Shown: positions 57,041 to 64,000 of the stretch, one piece after another
Layout of the letters: every line of letters starts with the position of its first letter
Numbering within the stretch: the stretch's first letter is position 1
NCBI GenBank assembly: GCA_026724425.1
Contig: JAIUCV010000011.1
Coordinates: forward strand, 11,553,501-11,617,500
DNA length: 64,000 nt
From: Erythrophleum ivorense
Taxonomy: Eukaryota > Streptophyta > Magnoliopsida > Fabales > Fabaceae
Direction: 5' to 3'
Position numbers and translations under genes: made by a program
The notes under the pieces: model-generated
Told to the model about the DNA's origin: nothing
The model's input: only the letters and a program-made list of their open reading frames with translations
Databases searched by the model: none

Positions 57041-60000
57041 TGTAACGCCCGAACAAACTGGAACGGGCTGATTTGAAATGTAAGTCCCCTAAGATGAGTG
57101 ATTCAAGGCCAAATAAAATTTGAATAAAATTTTAAATAATAGAAAATGAGGATTTGAGCCTTGAGTTGCTCAAAAACTAGGGTCGGAGCGATTCAAAAAA
57201 AGTGCCGAAAGGCCAGTGGCATTTTCGTAAATAAGTGTAATTTTGAAAAAATACCTAGAAGGGCTTTTTAAATGAAAATTTTGAGTTGCCCAAGGTTTTC
57301 AAAAGCCCCAAAAACCATGGGAAGCCTGGGATTGGTAAAGCCTCTCCGGTGTACTCTTTCCAACGTCAGTTGACCCGAACTTTGACCAATTCGTTTAGAA
57401 TGGTTTTAACTCCGATTTGAGTGATTCCAAAGGCATTTTATTAAATTGGAAATCTAAATTTTATGATGGAAAATACGGTTCTCAAAAAAGAGCTAAAACG
57501 AAGCCGAAACGAACTTGCCATTACGGAAGGGCAAAATTGGAATTTATGGTTTCTTGAATGTTCTAAAGAGTTCCACACTTTTCTCCCTTCTTATCCTCTT
57601 TAATGAGCACGACCCATTCTGCCCAAAATACAGAAAATCTTCAGCTCTCTTAGGCACACAAAAGGGAGGAGAAAAAGAGGAAAAAAGCCAAGGAGAAACT
57701 AGATCTAAGGGGAGAATTTCGAATTTGCTAAGGAGAAGAGAATGAAGGAGAAAGACACTTGAAAGCTCACTTGAACCATAGATAATCTTTGCTTTTTGTT
57801 GTATCTTCTCTTCCCCCTCCCTTTGTGTGTATTTCAGCCAAGAACAGAACCAAAGGAGGGGAGGATGTTCTGTCCAAATACAAGGAGGGAACAAGGGTTT
57901 TAGGCCATTGGGAGATGACATATGGCAAGAAATTCCAAGAAAAACCAATAGAAAACAAGTTAGAAAAGTGTAGTGTTTTTTAGGGTTTTGCAAAATCTGA
58001 TTTTGTGTGAATGTTTCCTTGGCTATTTGAATGTTTCCTTGAACTCCTAAGACCTTTAGAAAGCCTCCCAAGTGGCTCTCCCATCAAGGAAAAATAACAA
58101 AGTCTATGAACCTCTATTATGGTGCATATTTCGACCAAGCTAGGTTCATTAGGCTAGGGGATGTTTTAATTTGTTCTAGCCTTGTTTTGGGACTTTATAT
58201 GATGTTAGAAGATGGGAGAAACCATTGGAAAAAATTTAGGAGCCATAGATTGGGAGATGGCCTAATGGTGTCCATAATGGTACTTTGTGAAGCAACTTAG
58301 TTTTTCAATTGTGCAATTGAATGTGTGATGGCTCCAAGGACCTTAAATGAGTCCAAGAAGTAACAAGAGAATGGAGCCTAGCACTTGAATAATATGAGTT
58401 GCTTCAATAGGCCATTTATGGAACCAATATGTCTATTTTAGAGCCAAGTATGTAATAAGCTTTAGTTTAATGTCTTAGCTTGCTTCAAATGTGTAATTGT
58501 GTGATGTTTGTAATGTCTAGGCCAAGAGAATCCTACTCCACCTAAGTGCTCTTGTGAAACCAAGGAGGGGAAGGAAATTGCAAAGTGAGCTTGCATACAT
58601 AAAAAGGTAACTCTCCACCTCATTCTCTTTACATTCTTGTGTGCATATGTATGTCTTAGTGTGCTTGCATGCATTCTTGATGCTTGATAATATGCCACTG
58701 GATCCTTGTTGTGCATTGGTACCAATATGTTGTCTTGAATGACTATGGTTGTAGAAAGAGCCCATAAGGGTGAGGTGATGCCAAAAGTCCCTTGATGAAG
58801 GTGAGGAGATGCCAAAAGTCTCATGGCATGGGTGAGACAAGCCTAAAAGTCCCTTGAATGGGTGAGGCAAAGTCAAAAGTCCCTAGACCAAGAGTGAGGC
58901 AAATCCAAAAGTCTTAGAAATGGGGTAAGGCTAAACCAAAAGTCTCTAGAGCATAAGAGTAATCTTGACATGTAAATGTGGCATGGAATGGAATTTATTG
59001 CACACTTTATGCTTGTATGGTTATGCATTTGGTATATGTATGCCTTGAATGTGGTGTGAATGGTGTGTGAGCTATTGAGATTCTTGGAATCTCACCCCCC
59101 TTTCCCCTTCATCCTTGAATTGTCTAGGTGGTGTTCCAAGTCAAGGAGATGCAAGCCAAGGACATTGAACATCTTTGTTTTGGTGTATTATGTACTTTAA
59201 ATGGTGGTTAAATGTCAAAGTAATGATGTATGTAATATTTTTGTGATGTAAGACCATGGACAAGTGTAAAATAATGTATGAATATGATGTACACTTTATA
59301 TGACACTAAATCTCTAGTATTGTGCAAATTGGCTCTTGGATGACTTGATGTAACTATGCATAAATAGATGTTGAGAGAACAAAATGAGTTGCATGAGGTT
59401 TGAGATCACTTGGGCAGCCTCCACAAGTCATATTTGTGCTTTGAAACTTGCTCAAGGGGTGCCAAATTCAAGAAGAGGCCATTTGGTGCAAAGTGACTCT
59501 TGGTAGGAAGCAAAAATGACCATTTCATGAGGCTATACCACTTTTTATCCAAATGAACTCTTCTTGACCTGAAATTTGACATGAATCTAGAGCTTATTGA
59601 GATCTTTTTGAGAAGCTAAATTTGGTAATTTTTGGAGGTCTGTGGAATATTTAACGAATTTTTGAAATTGAAAAATTTTCTAATTTTGGTCCTTGGTACT
59701 GTAGCACTGGTCCGAAATTGAATTCTGTCACTCATAGGGCAAATGATGTCCAATTGCCACGAAATTTCATACTGAGAAACTAGACATTCACAGTGAATTG
59801 TTCCAACTTGAAGCACCTCATTTGGAGTTCTAAAGAGGGAGATATGAAGTTTTGAACATTCTGTCTAGTATCAGGACCCTTACCCGACTTGATGTACTGT
59901 TCTATTGAATTTCGAGACTTTGGGTACCTGAACTGGTCTGAAAGTATTTTTATCCTCTAGATAACATCCACAGATTTCCATATTGGTATCATTTGTATGG

Positions 60001-60525
60001 ATTGGATTTTTTTGGAATTAATTGGACATTTTCAAAGTTTGCTGCAGAATCTGTGACAGCATCAGGAGGTAGTTTGATCCCTGGACATTTTCGGATGTCA
60101 AACGCCCTCTGTGATGAGTGTTATGGTCTGTACATATTTTTACTCTAAATTAGACATCCGTAGATTTTTAGAATAGACAAGAATGTGTGATTTTGATTTT
60201 TCTAGAATTAGTTATGATTTTTCGAAATTGTGCCAGAAAGGGACCAAATCTGGCCGAAAATAAACCTCCATATTCTAGGTTCCATTTCGGTTTCCATGAG
60301 TTGTGGGCCAACTTTGGTGATGTAAATGAGTTGTATGTATGTAATTAAATATGAGAATGTGATGTATGAACTTATATGGTCCGCGTGACACCGAATGGAA
60401 TTTTCATACGCTACGCAATGCGAAATAAAGCATTATTTTAATGCCATCTTCCATTCCCTTTTGTGCAATTCATCATGGGAAACTTAGAAATGATAGGAAG
60501 CAAGTTAGAAATATATGGTGTTACA
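57041..60525 (+). mobile_element. Solo LTR, family A, TSD ATAAA
   Basis: Starts TGTAACGCCCG and ends ATGGTGTTACA, with ATAAA at 57036-57040 and 60526-60530. It is 3485 bp and is the cleanest family A copy: uninterrupted, both ends intact and TSD exact. TGTAACGCCC/TGTAACACCC starts are common in long LTRs of Tekay/Del-type chromoviruses; that assignment is inferred from the ends alone. No long frame in it resembles a protein. Confidence 0.9.
58767..58952 (+). repeat. Six tandem units of about 33 bp inside the solo LTR
   Basis: Units of the form GGTGAGGC...CAAAAGTC...TAG recur six times. Matching arrays with four to six units lie at the same LTR position in every family member: about 17870-18015 and 37530-37710 (plus), and about 7020-7190, 9800-9985, 13030-13150, 35300-35460 and 41130-41330 (minus). 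Confidence 0.85.
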
Positions 60526-60530
60526 ATAAA

Positions 60531-60711
60531 CTTCAGGGAATTCAAAGGATCTTCATCAATTTGCACATTGAGTAAATAACACAATCTTTACAATTAAGCC
60601 TCCAAGCAATTTTTATTCGTGTCACTCAAAATGGTGGGAGCCCTTGTTATCAAAGTACTTTGATCAAATGGGAAAAAATTGCAAAAGATATAAAATGAGA
60701 TTTTAGTGTTA
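60531..60711. other. Spacer between solo LTR and TRIM element
   Basis: Short AT-rich stretch without recognised features; it ends in TTTAG (60712-60716), the left flank of the next element. Confidence 0.5.
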
Positions 60712-60716
60712 GAGAT

Positions 60717-61599
60717 GTGATTCAAAATTATTATAATTAATTTTTGTAAAATTTTTTTAGTTTAGTTAGTTTGTTAATTAAAAATTTAAAATTTTATCTA
60801 ATTTTAAATTAAATCAAGTATTAATTAATTTTTATAATTTTTTACTTTTAATTACCACTTATTTTTACATTTTAGTTATTTGTAAACGTAAGAATAGGCA
60901 GTGTAAATCATGGAATAAAGTGAAGTAGTAGAATATTAAATTCTTTGCATATATTTTTTAACTTCATTCAAATTGTCTACTACTTTAAATTTTTAACATG
61001 GTATCAGAGCTCTCATAGATCTTAAAGAACCTGTGAATAATCAACTTTCACAGTTTCTAGTAATACATTGGCTCTCTCACTTCTAATTTTCAATAGTGAA
61101 AGCTATCAAGTATGGATTGTTAAAATGAAAACTCATCTACGAGGTCTTGGCTTGTGGCAGTGGACTGGAGAAGAAACTCTTTTTTGAAGGATAGTGAGAA
61201 GTGCTCCAATAATTCAAGGTTGGTGAGAAAGTATATCAACAAGATGATAAGAAGCTCATTATGAAGTGAAGAGAAGTGTTTCAAAAATTTAAAAATATAA
61301 AGAAAAGTGCTCTATAAAATTTGAATTTTTTACAATTTTGAATCAATAGGGAGTGTTGGTGTGATTCAAAATTACTATAATTAATTTTTGTAGAATCTTT
61401 TTAGTTTAGTTAGTTTGTTAGCTAAAATTTTAAAATTTTATCTAATTTTAAATTAAAGTAACACTTATTTCTCCATTTTAGTTATTTATAAGCCTATAAA
61501 TAGGCAGCCTCAATTATGAAATAAAGTGGTATGACAAAAAATTAATTCTTATATATATTTCTCTTAGCTTTATTAGCCTACTACTTTAAATTTCCAACA
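60717..61599 (+). mobile_element. TRIM-like element, internally deleted relative of the TR-GAG element
   Basis: 5' LTR 60717-60998, perfect primer-binding site TGGTATCAGAGC (60999-61010), a 343-bp interior, and 3' LTR 61354-61599 preceded by CAATAGGGAG. The flanks are TTTAG and TTTAT, a TSD with one change. The LTRs align with those at 50653 and 51966. The interior begins with the Gag start region (SYQVWIVKMKTHLRGLGLWQW) and then jumps straight to the end of gag and its GAGAAGTGCTCC-like tail, so nearly all of gag was lost in one deletion. A TATAAATA box is intact in the 3' LTR (61495-61502) but mutated in the 5' LTR. Confidence 0.87.
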
Positions 61600-61645
61600 T
61601 TTATATCTGACAATCTAAATTGAAAATGTTAGAGAAGAGAGAAAT

Positions 61646-62873
61646 TGTTACCACCTAATTTTTGATCTATAACTAATGCATAGACTAAACTAATCTAATG
61701 ATTAGTATAGTTTAACCAATTTTAAGAATTTAGACTCAACTATAATATCACTAATACAATACCAGTAGGTGTACTCATTAGAGCACAACAAGTTCGAGAA
61801 GCCCTTATCCATCAAGAAACCCAAATCATTCAAAAGGGCATGATTCAGGTCCGAATGACTCATGAAAGGATGACCCATGCTTAAGAGACTCAAATTGTGC
61901 TAGTATACGTCCAAGAACTTCAAAGAGCTCAAGATAATCTCTATGTTGGACGTCGGCCCAAGTTTAGAGCCCAAGATCCATATTTGATCAATTTAGAACA
62001 TGCTGGACGTCACTCAAATTTGGTGAATGCTTTCATCATCATTTCATGGAATTTTCAAATTATTAATGGATCAATCTTGAATCTTGAACTCTCAACTTTC
62101 ACCTCGTTCTGAAATCATCCTTATTGGAACTTTCAAACACGAGATAGAGCTAGTAAGAAGCAACACGTCAGGCATGCTGATCTTGAAGTTGAATTGGACT
62201 TTGAACATGAGATCTCCTTAAAGATGAAAAGGTGGAAGTCCAAGTGGATGCCCAATGTCTTAAGAAGAGTCCATGGAGCAACTAAAGTCAATATCCAACA
62301 TGTTGAAGGCCCAATTGGAGTCCAATTGCAAGAGATTAAGAATCATGTATCAATCATGTGATTTTTAATGAAGTATGAGCATCCCATGTAACTACTTAAA
62401 GAAGTTGATTAGTTTTGGGTTGGATTCCTTATGAATTTCGTTTTTAATTATTTTATTATTTTTTTAGATTTGGTCAAAGAGTTTATCTTAGAGGTTAAGT
62501 TAAAATTAGTATCATAATCTTATTCCTTGATTTTAGGCACCATTTAAAATATTTCTAATCATATTTTAGTATTTAACTTTTATTAGGATTTTAGACTTTT
62601 AGAAACTTTGCCTATAAAAGGCTATCTATTGTACTCTATTTTGAAATCATGAATGAATTTGAGTATTATTCAATTCTTTGTGAGGCATTTGCTTCTTTGT
62701 GTTATCTGAGAGTTTACATGACTTATCAAAGGATTGGTCATCCTTTGTGGCGTCATTGGCTAGGGTTCTACCTCCGACCAATAATCCCTTTGTGTGCTTC
62801 TGCCTTCGTGTGAGACGTAGTCGATCTTGAGTGATCGATTTGTGTGCCAAGGTTCCTATAGGGTCTCTCATCA
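61646..62873 (+). mobile_element. 5' LTR of a Ty3/gypsy element (left edge uncertain)
   Basis: The right end is set by CTCATCA followed by a primer-site-like TTTAGTATCAGAG. A promoter-like TATAAAA sits at 62613-62619. The left edge is a guess at TGTTACC (61646); the LTR could start later. The part 61850-62110 contains a 71-codon frame of unknown meaning (61897-62112). Confidence 0.55.
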
Positions 62874-62888
62874 TTTAGTATCAGAGAT
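62874..62888 (+). other. Primer-binding site of the terminal gypsy element
   Basis: TTTAGTATCAGAGAT follows the LTR end and is close to the tRNA-Met-type site TTTGGTATCAGAGC found in many plant gypsy elements; one G has become A. Confidence 0.6.
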
Positions 62889-63687
62889 TTGGTTCGCTAG
62901 TGCAAGGTATATCTTTGTGTTTCCCTTCCGCTATTTTATGTTACCTTTTTCATCTTCGCCTTTGTCTTCTATCTTCTTCTTTCTTCCATTGTTGTGTGCC
63001 TCCATCCTCATTCGAAAAAAAAATTCAAAAAAAAAATTTCAAAAAAAGAGTGAAAAAAAATAAAAGGAAAAGATTCAAATTGCTGAATTTAAAATTACAA
63101 ATTGTGCAAATTCAAAGTTGAAAGCTTATAGCTTGGAGTTAGTTTCCTAATTTGATTACATTGAGTAGCTACTAAGTTATCTACTTTCCTATTTGCATTC
63201 AAGTAAGGATTTTTTTCCTAATTGTTCTAAACTTGAATTGCAGGTAGTTCCCTATTTTGATTAACTTGGTTCCCAAGTAGTTTTTTGTTCTTAAAGTTTC
63301 CTATTTTTATATTTTTCTTTTCCTTTTCCTTCCTTCCAAGCCATTCAAACCTCTCCTTCCTCCTTGTTTTCTTTTCCTCTTTCCCTTTTAGTCATACACC
63401 CCTTTTTCTCTTTTGTTTGATTCTTTAGGAATTTGCATTTTAGGATTCTAGTTTTTTGATTACCACTTTTATTGATTACTCCTTTTGGTTTGTCTTGATT
63501 TGATTAAGGGCACTATAGGAAGAAAGCTTGAGTGGTGAAAGGCAAGAGTGCAATTAACATTAAAGAAAAAGCCAAAAAGAGAGTTAAACATAAGTGAATT
63601 TATTATCTTTTGAGTGTAAACACGTGAAAAGAGTGTGTGAAGTCCTATTCCTTCTTTCCTTCTTTGACTAACATTTCAGGTAACAAG
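62889..63687 (+). other. Untranslated leader of the terminal gypsy element
   Basis: About 800 bp with A-rich stretches (63018-63070) and no recognised coding. A normal element of this type would carry a long gag here. Confidence 0.5.
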
Positions 63688-64000
63688 ATGTCCAATGAGT
63701 ACAAATTCCTTGAAGAGGCTAACAAAGAGAAAGTTTGCAGCATGACTATTGATAATAGTAGCTATGTAAATGTTCCTAGTATCTTACTAGTTGAGAAATT
63801 AAACTTGCCTACTATGAAGCATCCTAGGCCCTATACATTGTTGAATGGTAGTGCTGAATTTAAGGTTAATAAGCAAGTTTTGATTTCTTTCTCTATTAGT
63901 AAATATCATGATAAAGTGATATGTGATGTAGCTCCTATGTATGATGGACATATTATACTTGGTAAACCATGGAAACATGTTAAAAAAGCTAAATATGTTA
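63688..64000 (+). CDS. Ty3/gypsy retropepsin-like protein, partial (runs off the window)
   Basis: An open frame of 104 codons from ATG 63688 continues past the end of the window without a stop. After 16 residues it enters a retroviral-type protease domain of plant gypsy polyproteins: VCSMTIDNSSYVNVPS, LVEKLNLPTMKHPRPY, and CDVAPMYDGHIILGKPW. Relatives usually read IDGGS or IDSGS at the active site; here it is I-D-N-S-S, so the Asp is kept but the following Gly is replaced. The protease normally lies several hundred residues into a Gag-Pol polyprotein, so gag is missing upstream or the true start is elsewhere. Unlike the other relics in the window this stretch has no stop, suggesting a younger element. 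Confidence 0.85.
   Translation, partial: MSNEYKFLEEANKEKVCSMTIDNSSYVNVPSILLVEKLNLPTMKHPRPYTLLNGSAEFKVNKQVLISFSISKYHDKVICDVAPMYDGHIILGKPWKHVKKAKYV

Noticed and set aside
57544..58071. 175-codon minus-strand frame in the solo LTR
   Set aside because: It is not conserved in other LTR copies and resembles no known protein; low-complexity Ser/Leu/Phe content fits chance translation of purine-rich DNA.
58767..58952. Regularly spaced 33-bp repeats, considered as a CRISPR-like array
   Set aside because: The units are contiguous and diverged, without unique spacers, in a plant LTR; a tandem minisatellite explains them.
1..64000. tRNA, rRNA or known small RNA genes
   Set aside because: No cloverleaf with A and B box sequences and no rRNA-like stretch was seen by eye on either strand. 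The TGGTATCAGAGC matches are retrotransposon primer sites. A covariance-model scan would be decisive.

Overview
The window is nuclear DNA of a flowering plant, most likely a eudicot. It is AT-rich, holds plant-type retrotransposons (Ty3/gypsy, Ty1/copia-like), CACTA, hAT and MULE-type DNA transposons, and one plant LRR receptor kinase. No prokaryotic signal, rRNA, tRNA or CRISPR array was seen. I cannot name the species.

Layout. 1-5584: AT-rich DNA with the wreck of a CACTA (En/Spm) transposase region (about 2225-3600). 5585-15591: three solo-LTR-like units nested inside each other. 15977-19630: another solo LTR with a perfect target-site duplication (TSD). 20059-23908, minus strand: a MIK2-like LRR-XII/XI-type receptor kinase gene with two exons. 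It is broken by a TGA exactly at the glycine of the kinase DFG motif and by a second in-frame TAA; its LRR region carries four tandem copies of a 4-LRR (288 bp) module. 24045-32160: segments related to the DNA just upstream of the receptor gene, culminating in a roughly 2-kb tandem array with about 3.5 units. Each of the first three units carries the same palindromic MULE-type MITE in a 9-bp TSD. 33668-44051: a second three-level nest of solo LTRs in which all three TSDs (CATAT, AAGCA, CCTTG) are exact. 45702-46499: a hAT-type non-autonomous element with an 8-bp TSD. 47957-52560: a decayed, internally deleted Ty3/gypsy element whose 3' LTR is split by a Gag-only (TR-GAG-like) element. 52561-57035: a low-copy-looking interval with no recognised gene. 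57041-60525: a solo LTR with TSD ATAAA. 60717-61599: a TRIM-like deletion derivative of the TR-GAG family. About 61646-64000: the 5' LTR, primer-binding site and protease reading frame of another Ty3/gypsy element that runs off the window.

No gene in the window looks both complete and intact. The dominant story is repeat biology. One TG...CA family with 5-bp TSDs makes up over 40% of the window, always as single units without internal coding region. A younger subfamily of it (innermost in both nests) carries an array of CTCGCTATAGCGAG-like palindromes. The relic coding sequences decay almost entirely by C-to-T and G-to-A changes (CAA to TAA stops, ATG to ATA, GAT to AAT), as expected for DNA silenced by cytosine methylation. 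All calls are by eye from sequence; boundaries marked 'about' are approximate.
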